NCBI GenBank assembly: GCA_927435855.1
Contig: CAKMJZ010000034.1
Coordinates: 1-56,594 of the forward strand
Source: an uncultured Erysipelotrichaceae bacterium
GTDB taxonomy: Bacteria; Bacillota_I; Bacilli_A; Erysipelotrichales; Erysipelotrichaceae
Direction: 5' to 3'
Length of the DNA: 56,594 bases
Part shown: in pieces, positions 30,728 to 39,605 of the stretch
Numbering within the stretch: position 1 is the first letter of the stretch
Layout of the letters: each line of letters begins with the position of its first letter
Notes under the pieces: generated by a model
What the model was told of the DNA's origin: nothing
Seen by the model: only the letters and a program-made list of their open reading frames with translations
Databases searched by the model: none
Made by a program: the position numbers and the translations under genes

Positions 30728-31324
30728 TTACTGAGTTAGTAATCGGTAAGTAATATTGATGGTTTCATCCTGGATGTAATAAAGTCCACCCTCTTCAAAT
30801 AAATGCAAGATGTGTGATTTACCCTCTGAATCAACTGTGGAGAATACGGCGATGGATGAAATACGTAGGGCATACTCCACGACCAGTGTCGGAGCTTTAC
30901 CGATCAGATCCTTTACGAATGCTTCACGGCCTTCTTCAATGTATATGATCTGATCGATAGATAAAGTAATCACCATGTTACTTACTTCAGCATGAGCGCG
31001 CATGTCATACGCACTTTCATCTGTATCCGGTGAATTATCTTTATTTGAAATAGCAAACTTTTCAAAATTGTCTTGAAGTGTAGTAACTGCCCCTTCATTG
31101 ACATTTTTGGCCAAATTATCAAACTGAGGTGTATTGGTTAAAAGCAAGGCAACAGCTAAAGCGGAAAGTGCGGCACCTTGAAACCAGAACATCGGTGTTT
31201 TAAATAAATCGTACTTGCGATTTGTTTTGACAGATAAACGTTTTTGCCACATATAGCTTCGAATGATCTGAGTAAGCATCCAAATGACACCCAACACCAG
31301 AATCAGCCAAGATAGTTCTTTCAT
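30728..31324 (-). CDS. Unknown two-TM membrane protein with C-terminal soluble domain
   Basis: MKELSWLILVLGVIWMLTQIIRSYMWQKRL...FWFQGAALSALAVALLLTN followed by about 130 aa soluble region; starts 1 nt after the LytTR stop codon. Confidence 0.8.
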   Translation of the reverse strand: MKELSWLILVLGVIWMLTQIIRSYMWQKRLSVKTNRKYDLFKTPMFWFQGAALSALAVALLLTNTPQFDNLAKNVNEGAVTTLQDNFEKFAISNKDNSPDTDESAYDMRAHAEVSNMVITLSIDQIIYIEEGREAFVKDLIGKAPTLVVEYALRISSIAVFSTVDSEGKSHILHLFEEGGLYYIQDETINITYRLLTQ

Positions 31325-31325
31325 G

Positions 31326-31856
31326 CTACCCCTCCTTGCTTGATAAATATTCTTTAAACGATTTTGTATAACTGCGATTGACTTCGATTTTTTTCTTATT
31401 GTCCATAATCAGCGTAAGCTTTCCATTAAATCCTGAAGCGATTGCTTCAATGCGTGCCACATTGACGATGACAGATTTAGAAATGCGGAAGAACCCGGCC
31501 TGAAATAAGTCTTCTTCAAGTTGATATAGTTTAGCGGACAAACTGATTTCTGCTTTGTCTGTGTAGGCATATACATCATTACCATAGGATTCAATGGTGA
31601 ACACCTGATCAAAACGAACTCGCACTTCTCCACGCGAAGTTTTACCAGAAAGGATTCCACCCGTCTCTTTTTTGTATCTCTCCAACCAATCATGTAACAG
31701 ATCTAATTGGCTCAAATCAAAAACCAGATTGATTTTGCCCTCTTCGCTATCTGCGCTATTTCGGCAAATCACAATCTTATAGTCCGGTGATTCTTCAATT
31801 TTCAAGGTTTGTTTGATCTTTTCCTTCCCTGCGGGATCAAATTTGATCTTAAACAC
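31326..31856 (-). CDS. LytTR-domain transcriptional regulator without receiver domain
   Basis: C-terminal IESYGNDVYAYTDKAEISLSAKLYQLEEDLFQAGFFRISKSVIVNVARIEAIASGFNGKLTLIMDNKKKIEVNRSYTKSFKEYL is a LytTR DNA-binding domain. Confidence 0.88.
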   Translation of the reverse strand: MFKIKFDPAGKEKIKQTLKIEESPDYKIVICRNSADSEEGKINLVFDLSQLDLLHDWLERYKKETGGILSGKTSRGEVRVRFDQVFTIESYGNDVYAYTDKAEISLSAKLYQLEEDLFQAGFFRISKSVIVNVARIEAIASGFNGKLTLIMDNKKKIEVNRSYTKSFKEYLSSKEG

Positions 31857-31932
31857 CTTATGTCCTCCCCGGGCTTACACCCATATTCTAAACTACCTCT
31901 TTATACAGACAAGCAAAAAAAGGTAAGTTACA

Positions 31933-32427
31933 TTATTTATTCAATAACTTGCGCATCATAGAAGAGAATCCAGGTGCAAGTGCAATTGCAATCAAAGCAC
32001 AACCCATACCCTGTATGATGTTATAGCTTGCTGATGGAATGAAATACTCCCAGCTTTGAGTCAAAAAGACATCGGTAAGACCGTAGGCCAACGTGATCCA
32101 AAGTCCACCGGCAATAAAAGGCACAAATCGCTTCAACGAACCTTCAAGTTTGCGATACAAATATGAAACCAAGACACCTTCACTGCCCTTAATCAAAACT
32201 GTAAATATGATGTACTGAGGAAATCCCAACGTAAAATCCGCTAATCCGCTTCCTACTCCACCAATTACAAACATCATGGGGGCAGGCAATACCGTTGCCA
32301 GCAACATAATCAGTGCATCTCCGATATTTAAGTATCCGATAAAGATCGGTACTGCCACAAAAATCGTTAACGCCGCAACCATCCCTGTAAAAAGCGCGGT
32401 AACTGTAATTTTCTTTGTTAATGACAT
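31933..32427 (-). CDS. ECF-type transporter S component-like membrane protein
   Basis: MSLTKKITVTALFTGMVAALTIFVAVPIFIGYLNIGDALIMLLATVLPAPMMFVIGGVGSGLADFTLGFPQYIIFTVLIKGSEGVLVSYLYRKL. Confidence 0.75.
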   Translation of the reverse strand: MSLTKKITVTALFTGMVAALTIFVAVPIFIGYLNIGDALIMLLATVLPAPMMFVIGGVGSGLADFTLGFPQYIIFTVLIKGSEGVLVSYLYRKLEGSLKRFVPFIAGGLWITLAYGLTDVFLTQSWEYFIPSASYNIIQGMGCALIAIALAPGFSSMMRKLLNK

Positions 32428-33359
32428 ACATCCACTTCCTTTCCTATCCAAGTCTTGCCGATACCGTTATAAAAGTCGGTGGCTTTGGTTTTTTTCTTGC
32501 CTTCTAGCTGTAATTGTTGAATATAAATCCAACCGTCATTTACAGCCAACACCATAGCCTCTTGATCATACGCGATAAAAGTCGGAAGTGAATACTCGTG
32601 CTTCCCCTGTACAAACAGAGCCTGATGGATTTTGCACTTTTTCCCTTCAATCAACAAGTGACCGACCGGCCAGCTGATCAAACCACGAATCTGATTGTAA
32701 ATCATCCGACCGCCTTTGTCAAAATCAATCCTCTCATCCGCTGAAGTAATATTAAAAGCGTATGTTACTTTACTTTCATCTTGCTCGCAAAACACGGCTT
32801 TATATTCGATCACCAGTCTCAAATCTTCGATGATGCAAAGTGATGCACATTCCATCAGTCGATCATGCACGATTTCAGTCGTATCATCCTCACCAATCGG
32901 TACTTCACGTTGAGCAAATACCGGACCCGCATCCATTTTTACAGCCATTTTCATCATCGATATTCCGGTTTTCATTTCACCATCAATGACCGCTTTGTGA
33001 ATTGGAGCTCCGCCACGATACTTTGGCAAAAGTGAAGCATGAACATTGATACATCCAAATCGAGGTGTTTCTAATAAGCGTTTGGGTAACATTTGTCCAT
33101 AAGCGCATGTGACAATCATGTCCGGTTGAAAAGAGAGAATATCATCGATGGCATCCTTTACTTTCAACGGTTGTAACACCGGAATATCAAAAGTCAATGC
33201 CATTGTCTTGATAGGAGTTGGCATCATTTTCTGATCGCGACCGATGGGTTTATCGGGTTGAGTAACTACCGCAACAACGTCATACTCTTCTTTGATCAAT
33301 GATTTTAAAACAGCGCTCGCAAAGACCGGTGTTCCCATAAATACCACTCTAACGTTCAT
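32418..33359 (-). CDS. fmt: Methionyl-tRNA formyltransferase
   Basis: MNVRVVFMGTPVFASAVLKSLIKEEYDVVAVVTQPDKPIGRDQK...INVHASLLPKYRGGAPIHKAVIDGE. Confidence 0.97.
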   Translation of the reverse strand: MNVRVVFMGTPVFASAVLKSLIKEEYDVVAVVTQPDKPIGRDQKMMPTPIKTMALTFDIPVLQPLKVKDAIDDILSFQPDMIVTCAYGQMLPKRLLETPRFGCINVHASLLPKYRGGAPIHKAVIDGEMKTGISMMKMAVKMDAGPVFAQREVPIGEDDTTEIVHDRLMECASLCIIEDLRLVIEYKAVFCEQDESKVTYAFNITSADERIDFDKGGRMIYNQIRGLISWPVGHLLIEGKKCKIHQALFVQGKHEYSLPTFIAYDQEAMVLAVNDGWIYIQQLQLEGKKKTKATDFYNGIGKTWIGKEVDVCH

Positions 33360-33518
33360 ATGCCACCTCACTGCCCTATTATAGCATTTTTTACAAAAAT
33401 CGTGATAAGCAACTGTAATTATAGTGATTTTTGATCGCTTTTTGATCGTGATTGTTTTATTGCATTTTCGTCGTGGCTCTGCTATAATTTTAAAGCGAAA
33501 CTTCAAGGAGGTGCAAGG

Positions 33519-33782
33519 ATGCCAAACATTAAAAGTCAAAAGAAACGTTCATTAACAAACATAAAGCGGTCTGTGGCGATTACTTCGGAAAAATCTGCTC
33601 TTAAAACACAAATGAAATATGTGTTGAAAGCAATTGCCGATCAAAATAAAACTGCTGCTGTTGAAGCTAATGATTTATTGAACTCACGCTTAGACAAAGC
33701 GGTTACCAGCGGAATCTATCACAAAAATTACGCCAGCCGTCAAAAAGCCCGGTTTTCAAAAGCTATCAACGCATTGGTATAA
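33519..33782 (+). CDS. rpsT: Ribosomal protein S20
   Basis: MPNIKSQKKRSLTNIKRSVAITSEKSALKTQMKYVLKAI; promoter TTGCAT-17-TATAAT upstream, RBS AAGGAGG. Confidence 0.97.
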   Translation: MPNIKSQKKRSLTNIKRSVAITSEKSALKTQMKYVLKAIADQNKTAAVEANDLLNSRLDKAVTSGIYHKNYASRQKARFSKAINALV

Positions 33783-33787
33783 GACAA

Positions 33788-33807
33788 CCAGCCCTGCTGG
33801 TTTTTTT
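33788..33807 (+). terminator. Intrinsic terminator of rpsT
   Basis: CCAGC-CCT-GCTGG followed by TTTTTTT. Confidence 0.88.
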
Positions 33808-33809
33808 AT

Positions 33810-33832
33810 ACCAAAAAGAGCCCGAAGGCTCT
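33810..33832 (-). terminator. Intrinsic terminator of the serine dehydratase gene
   Basis: Minus strand AGAGCC-TTCG-GGCTCTTTTTGG. Confidence 0.85.
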
Positions 33833-35057
33833 AGAAATCAATATCTTCAGGCAACTCCCACGTACATTCCGTGGCTAATCCACCCAGTGAAGTTTCCTTT
33901 AATTCCATTGCGATTTTCGCTCCGGTATAATTCATCGTACGAATGACCATATCAAAACTTACACGATTGGGCTTTATCGCACCAATCGTTTTTGCCATAA
34001 AAGCCGCATCGATAGCTCGTAGTACTGCCGCACCGTTACGCTCGATACACGGAATGATTACATATCCTCCCACCGGATCACACGTCAATCCCAAGTGATG
34101 TTCCATCCCGATTTCAGCCGCATATTCAATGATTTTCAGATTGCCGCCTTCAAGATAAGCCATTGACGCCGCTGCCATCGCACAAGCCACACCGATCTCC
34201 GCCTGACAGCCCCCGACTGCACCGGAGATCGTCGCATTGGTTTTAACGACATTACCGATAATCCCACCCACCGCTAATGCATTAATCAGTTGAGCACGCG
34301 AATAACCCAAGTCATTGTAACAATGATACATCAAAGCCGCCATAACACCGCTTGCCCCTAAAGTCGGAGCTGTTACGACCTTCCCTAAGGAAGCATTTTC
34401 CTCATTATTAGCATAAGCATATGCCAACAGTTTCATACGATTGCGCTGCGTATGACTATCCAAAATGTTTGCCTGAAGCATCATCGACTTAGCAACCCGT
34501 GGCATTTTTAGTCTTCCTGGCAAAAGACCAGTACCTTCCAACCCCCGTTTGACCGCAAACAACATATCATTCAAGATTTGTGATAAATAATCAGGCAACT
34601 CCGGTTCATAAGTAAAAACAAACTGCGGAAGTGTAATTTTATTAAATGAGCAAAAATCCATAATTTCTTCCAAATTGCGATGCGGATATATCTGACGCTG
34701 AAAATCGAAATTCTCATTGAGGATCATAATACTTCCGCCACCGATGGAATATACGACCCACTCCAGTAATAATTGGTTTTCTTGATCAAACGCTTTAATG
34801 ATTAGACCATTAGGAAACGGATATTGCCAATCCAGTTTAAACTCCACATTGCAAGGAGTCGGAGCGAAGGTATCAATAATTACTTTATCTGTATAGTGCC
34901 CTTTTCCGGTCAGTGAAAGTGACCCATAAAGCTCGATGTTGACATATGCCATACCCTTGACCCGCTCCATAAAAAGCAAGCTTGCCCGACGCGGAGCCAA
35001 TGTGTGACTGCTTGAAGGTCCAGGACCTGATTTATATAGTTCTCTTAGTGATTCCAT
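33831..35057 (-). CDS. sdaA: Single-chain iron-sulfur L-serine dehydratase
   Basis: SGPGPSSSHTLAPRRAS at the N-terminus; LGASGVMAAL, HHLGLTCDPVGGYVIIPCIERNG (Fe-S cysteines). Confidence 0.92.
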   Translation of the reverse strand: MESLRELYKSGPGPSSSHTLAPRRASLLFMERVKGMAYVNIELYGSLSLTGKGHYTDKVIIDTFAPTPCNVEFKLDWQYPFPNGLIIKAFDQENQLLLEWVVYSIGGGSIMILNENFDFQRQIYPHRNLEEIMDFCSFNKITLPQFVFTYEPELPDYLSQILNDMLFAVKRGLEGTGLLPGRLKMPRVAKSMMLQANILDSHTQRNRMKLLAYAYANNEENASLGKVVTAPTLGASGVMAALMYHCYNDLGYSRAQLINALAVGGIIGNVVKTNATISGAVGGCQAEIGVACAMAAASMAYLEGGNLKIIEYAAEIGMEHHLGLTCDPVGGYVIIPCIERNGAAVLRAIDAAFMAKTIGAIKPNRVSFDMVIRTMNYTGAKIAMELKETSLGGLATECTWELPEDIDF

Positions 35058-35061
35058 GGGG

Positions 35062-36033
35062 TTACCTCATCGCTTCTATTAAAAATAACTCAAAACCCAT
35101 CGGTCCGTTGATCAGACCGGTCTTTATTTTCTGATCCAACTGCGCCAACATTTCCAAAAGTTCGCATACCCGATCTAAATTAGTCATGCGGGAATATCCA
35201 AGTGCTTTGGAAAAAACAAAATCATGTACGCCAAGTTTTTCGCGAATATCATCATCCGAAATTCGCTCGCGTTTATAAACCAATATTTGAAACATGACCC
35301 TTAACTGCCAGGCAATGGATGGCACCAAGGCCACCGGATCGTATTTCAACACTTGTAAATCCTTATAAATCCTTAATGCGGCACCGAGATCTTTTGATAC
35401 GACCGCTGCTGACAGATCGAAAACATTATCTTCTAACGGTCTGGAAATGAGTACATCCAATACTTTTTTGTCAATTGGATCTGGAAACAAAGCCAGTTTA
35501 TCCAACTCACGCATACAGGTTTCAATCTGCTTTGGTAAACGGTTGATCAGATGTCTCATTTTATCATCATCTAATTTGATTTGACGTACCAAGCACTGCC
35601 GGCGAATGATGCTTTCATATTCATTTTTACTTATTTTCGCAACTTCAATCCACACGGTATTCTTACCTTTGTTTTTTACCAACGGTTTTGTTATTTCAGC
35701 TGTTTTGTTCATCTTATCATTTTCAAACATAATCAACAAAATCACTTCTTTGGGCATCGTCTCAACAAGAGAAGTCCACGTTTTTAAAATTGTGGGATTA
35801 TCAAAATTCTTTAGTGTAAATCCTGGAGGATTTATTAATTCAATGACCTTAATATCGGAAAAGAAAGAAATCGTTTGGATTTCCTCAAATAATTCATCCC
35901 AATCAAAACTTGCTGAGTAACCGTCGAAAACAGCCGGTTCAATGCCCTTGGCTGATTTTTCATTCTTATCGACCCACTCTTTAGCTTTTTGTCTTAAGAA
36001 AAAGCGGTCGCTACCGGTTATGACAACATTCAT
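35062..36033 (-). CDS. holA: DNA polymerase III delta subunit
   Basis: MNVVITGSDRFFLRQKAKEWVDK...LLIMFENDKMNKT...DNVFDLSAAVVSKDLGAALRIYKDL; C-terminal KTGLINGPMGFELFLIEAM. Confidence 0.9.
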   Translation of the reverse strand: MNVVITGSDRFFLRQKAKEWVDKNEKSAKGIEPAVFDGYSASFDWDELFEEIQTISFFSDIKVIELINPPGFTLKNFDNPTILKTWTSLVETMPKEVILLIMFENDKMNKTAEITKPLVKNKGKNTVWIEVAKISKNEYESIIRRQCLVRQIKLDDDKMRHLINRLPKQIETCMRELDKLALFPDPIDKKVLDVLISRPLEDNVFDLSAAVVSKDLGAALRIYKDLQVLKYDPVALVPSIAWQLRVMFQILVYKRERISDDDIREKLGVHDFVFSKALGYSRMTNLDRVCELLEMLAQLDQKIKTGLINGPMGFELFLIEAMR

Positions 36034-37955
36034 TTTATCACCGTTCTCATTATACCAAATCCACCCGCAGATGACATTACAAAATGGAAATTTCCCAAGG
36101 TAGAAATCCGGATGTCGCCATCCCTATGGGTCGAAAGATAAGGAACGCGAAATTGCCATAGTGTTCTAAGTGTTTGTTTGTGAGGATGACCGTAAACTCG
36201 TGGATCGGCACTGATGATGGCAAGACGTGGTTGAAGGTTGGCAAGCAGTCCTTCGGAGGTACTTGTCTTACTGCCATGATGAGCCAGTTTAATCACATCC
36301 GCATACAAAAACGGAAACTTTCGTATCAAGTCAGCCTCTCTATCCTTCGAAACATCCCCAAGAAACAAATAGGTAAGACCGTTGATAGAAAATAAATGTA
36401 CTAAACTATTGTCATTGTCACTTACCCCTTCTTTCTTTTCAAGTAAGCTATGTAAAGAAAAACCCAAATGCTCAATATCTACATGATCTGTAGTGATTTT
36501 ACTGATCGAGAAATCTTTTTGAAGCATCACTAAACCACCACTATGATCATTGTCCATATGAGAAATAACGACTGCGTTCAAGTGTGAGATACCCCGATAC
36601 CACAAATTGGCTCTCAACAAAGATGAAGTGCTCGCTCGACCGGTATCAATCAGCCAAGCTCCTTGTTTATATGGTAATTCGATCAATGCGCTATCGGCTT
36701 GAGCCACATTGAAAAATGTTACGCTAGTAAATGGATTTATAAATAATCTTAGTTGAAACAAGAGCAATAATCCACACAGTCTGACGATTAATTGCTTCTT
36801 GGTTAATCGTGTAGAAAATACTAAAATCAGCCATACAGCAGAAAGTAAGATTCCAGGATAACCGACCAATCGTAAGTACGAAAAAAAGTGGAAACCGTCA
36901 AAGGATAGCCATTCACAGATTTTTACGAATTGAACGGTAAACTGTGGAAAGAAGATACATAGCCATGCAAAAAGGTAGCTAATAACAGCTATAAAGCGGA
37001 AAATCGGAAAAAAAAGTGCAGTTACAAAGTCAAAGCGATATGTCAATAATGTCTGAATCAAGGGGAGGATCGCCATTCTGGTTAAAAATCTAGGATAATC
37101 AAATGCATTGATCAACGATAATGTACAAGGAATGAGTAATGCCGGATGAAATAAGTGATGAGGATAAAAACAAAGCAACAATGCATATGCAAGACTTACT
37201 CTGCCCAGAGCTTTTAGTTTGAAATAGCGACACCCATCGGATAAAAGTATTCTTGAAAGAATAAATGAGCTCCCAAAAATCATCCAGCACAACAATAAGA
37301 TTAGGGTGGTTATATACTGGCGTATTTTTTCCGTATAAAAATACCCCAATATCCCTTTTAGTACTGAAACTAGAGATGATACAATCAAACCGCTGGAGAG
37401 AAATATCGCCGTAAAGTGACCGACTTGCGGTGCAGGATGGTTAAAAATGTAAGCTTTGAGCCATCCGGAAGCATCGATTTTCCCGATTCGTTCAAACAAA
37501 CGATTTCTGAAGGAATTCCCCTTCAAAATAATTTCAACAGATTCCACATCAATACTCCCGCGATGATTACGTTGATTGGACCATCTTTGAATGGGATTTG
37601 ATACAAAGGTCGAGCCAATCCTTATCGGGACTATGGTACCGATGAGGCATACTTGATCATCCAAAGACATTCCTTTTTGCTCAAATATAGAATACTCATT
37701 TCCATCGATTGAAAGAATCGTTACTTTTTCACGTATATCAACGATTTTTCCACATAAACTATTTGATTCACTAGGAAAGTGAAGAAGGATCGAAAGGCAA
37801 ACTAAGGAGAAGAATAAGATGCTAAAATATGGGCCTACTCTTCTGTAAAGAAAAATCAGCAATAGACAAAACACAGGTAAATTGATTGGAGTCGCTGTTA
37901 ACTCGAAAAGTATCGTACTTATCAATACAAAGAAAAAACCACGCTCTAAAGACAT
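36030..37955 (-). CDS. comEC: ComEC/Rec2-type competence DNA channel
   Basis: Multi-TM competence domain followed by metallo-beta-lactamase-like domain (FFNVAQADSALIELP, VVISHMDNDHSGGLVML, KLAHHGSKTSTSEGLL). Confidence 0.92.
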   Translation of the reverse strand: MSLERGFFFVLISTILFELTATPINLPVFCLLLIFLYRRVGPYFSILFFSLVCLSILLHFPSESNSLCGKIVDIREKVTILSIDGNEYSIFEQKGMSLDDQVCLIGTIVPIRIGSTFVSNPIQRWSNQRNHRGSIDVESVEIILKGNSFRNRLFERIGKIDASGWLKAYIFNHPAPQVGHFTAIFLSSGLIVSSLVSVLKGILGYFYTEKIRQYITTLILLLCWMIFGSSFILSRILLSDGCRYFKLKALGRVSLAYALLLCFYPHHLFHPALLIPCTLSLINAFDYPRFLTRMAILPLIQTLLTYRFDFVTALFFPIFRFIAVISYLFAWLCIFFPQFTVQFVKICEWLSFDGFHFFSYLRLVGYPGILLSAVWLILVFSTRLTKKQLIVRLCGLLLLFQLRLFINPFTSVTFFNVAQADSALIELPYKQGAWLIDTGRASTSSLLRANLWYRGISHLNAVVISHMDNDHSGGLVMLQKDFSISKITTDHVDIEHLGFSLHSLLEKKEGVSDNDNSLVHLFSINGLTYLFLGDVSKDREADLIRKFPFLYADVIKLAHHGSKTSTSEGLLANLQPRLAIISADPRVYGHPHKQTLRTLWQFRVPYLSTHRDGDIRISTLGNFHFVMSSAGGFGIMRTVIK

Positions 37956-38410
37956 AATCGGTCTTTAAATTTTGCCAGTGTTTTCTCCCCAATACCTTTG
38001 ACGTTCAACAGATCTTCGATTTTTTGAAATAAGCTGACAGAAGATCGATAGTCAATGATCGCCTGAGCTGTCTTTTCTCCAATTCCAATAAGGGAATCTA
38101 GATCAGCGAGTGTCCCCGTATTGATTGATACACAAGGAATCGCTTTTTTGAAGGGAATATACAAAACATCTTTATGATGCAAAATTGTCTGTAAATTTAT
38201 CGCAGACAGGTCTCCTTCAGGTAGTACATTAACTCTTTTTAGAACTTCCTCAATTGTTGGATAAGGATCGGTAAATATCGTCCCGGAATGCTCGATAGCT
38301 CCATTGACCGTGATTGAGAAATTCCGATCGATTTGAAAATCAAATGGTTTAGGTATGGTGCAAGAAGATAGCAAGACAAGCGTACAAATTACAAAAAGAA
38401 TGCGGTTCAT
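37946..38410 (-). CDS. comEA: ComEA-like helix-hairpin-helix DNA-binding protein with lipoprotein signal
   Basis: MNRILFVICTLVLLSSC lipobox, SLBB-like region, INTGTLADLDSLIGIGEKTAQAIIDYR...IEDLLNVKGIGEKTLAKFKDRL. Confidence 0.88.
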   Translation of the reverse strand: MNRILFVICTLVLLSSCTIPKPFDFQIDRNFSITVNGAIEHSGTIFTDPYPTIEEVLKRVNVLPEGDLSAINLQTILHHKDVLYIPFKKAIPCVSINTGTLADLDSLIGIGEKTAQAIIDYRSSVSLFQKIEDLLNVKGIGEKTLAKFKDRLCL

Positions 38411-38450
38411 ATGATCACCTCATTCTTTAGTATGCGAAAATTTGTTTTTT

Positions 38451-38477
38451 TCCAAAAAAAAAGCACCGAAGTGCTAT
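38451..38477 (-). terminator. Intrinsic terminator of greA
   Basis: Minus strand AGCACTTCGGTGCTTTTTTTTT. Confidence 0.88.
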
Positions 38478-38944
38478 TCGATGCTTAAAATTTTAACGGT
38501 GTATGGTGAATCTACATTCACAGTAACTTCATCTCCGACTTTTTTGTCCATTAATGCCTGTGCCAGCGGTGTTACATTGGAAAGTTTACCATTGAGTGGA
38601 TCGGCTTCAACCGAACCGACAATCGTATATCTCTCTTCAGCATTGGTTTCATTATCCAAAATCATAAAGGTCGTCCCTAAACGAACTACTTTTTGACCGC
38701 CTTTTTTCTCATCGATGATTTCGATGTTATTCAACATATTTTCAAGTTCGCGGATACGAGCTTCCACGCGTGCCTGACGGTCTCTGGCTGCATCATAATC
38801 GGCGTTTTCCGATAGATCGCCTTGAGCGCGGGCAGCTTGTAAATCCTCGATCACTTCTTTACGAACGACGTGGATCAAATGCTGTTGCTCCTTATTGAGC
38901 TCTTGTAAACCTTCTTGAGTAACTAATACTTTTTCTTGTGCCAT
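38474..38944 (-). CDS. greA: Transcription elongation factor GreA
   Basis: MAQEKVLVTQEGLQELNKEQQHLIHVVRKEVIEDLQAARAQGDLSENADYDAARDRQARVEARIRELENML. Confidence 0.98.
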   Translation of the reverse strand: MAQEKVLVTQEGLQELNKEQQHLIHVVRKEVIEDLQAARAQGDLSENADYDAARDRQARVEARIRELENMLNNIEIIDEKKGGQKVVRLGTTFMILDNETNAEERYTIVGSVEADPLNGKLSNVTPLAQALMDKKVGDEVTVNVDSPYTVKILSIE

Positions 38945-38969
38945 GGGTATCAACTCCTAACTTGCGACA

Positions 38970-39602
38970 TTATAGCACATTCCCACGAATGATGCTACTG
39001 ATTTTCGTCGTCAGTAAATCAATTGCAACTTCGTTTTTTCCGCCCTCGGGAACAATCACATCTGCGTATCTTTTGGTCGGCTCGATAAACTGCTCGTGCA
39101 TCAATCGGACCGTCGTCGTGTACTGCTGAACCACCGAATCCAAAGTCCGACCTCTATCTCGAACATCCCGGACCAGTCTTCGGATAAATCGAATATCTGC
39201 CGGTGTGTCAACATAAATCTTGATATCAAGCCGCTGACGGATGCGGGCATCTTCAAGCACAAATAATCCTTCCAACACGATGACATCGCTAGGAGCCACG
39301 ATTTCGGTATCATTGCTTCGAGTATGGTTAATAAAATCATACGTCGGTTTTTCCACTGTTATACGGTTGGCTAGCTTATCAAGATGCTCTACAAGTAAAT
39401 CATTATCAAATGCAAACGGATGATCATAATTGGTCAACAACCGTTGTTCAAAGGGCATGTAGCTTTGATCACTATAGTAATCATCCTGACGGATGATATA
39501 TACCGAATTACTGCTTTCAAACGCTTTTTTGAGCCGTTTGGCAATCGATGTTTTCCCCGAAGCGCTTCCCCCCGCGATTCCGATAATGACAGGTTTTTGC
39601 AT
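38970..39602 (-). CDS. udk: Uridine kinase
   Basis: IGIAGGSASGKTSIAKRL, IIRQDDYYSDQSYMPFEQR, NYDHPFAFDNDLLVEHL. Confidence 0.96.
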   Translation of the reverse strand: MQKPVIIGIAGGSASGKTSIAKRLKKAFESSNSVYIIRQDDYYSDQSYMPFEQRLLTNYDHPFAFDNDLLVEHLDKLANRITVEKPTYDFINHTRSNDTEIVAPSDVIVLEGLFVLEDARIRQRLDIKIYVDTPADIRFIRRLVRDVRDRGRTLDSVVQQYTTTVRLMHEQFIEPTKRYADVIVPEGGKNEVAIDLLTTKISSIIRGNVL

Positions 39603-39605
39603 AAC

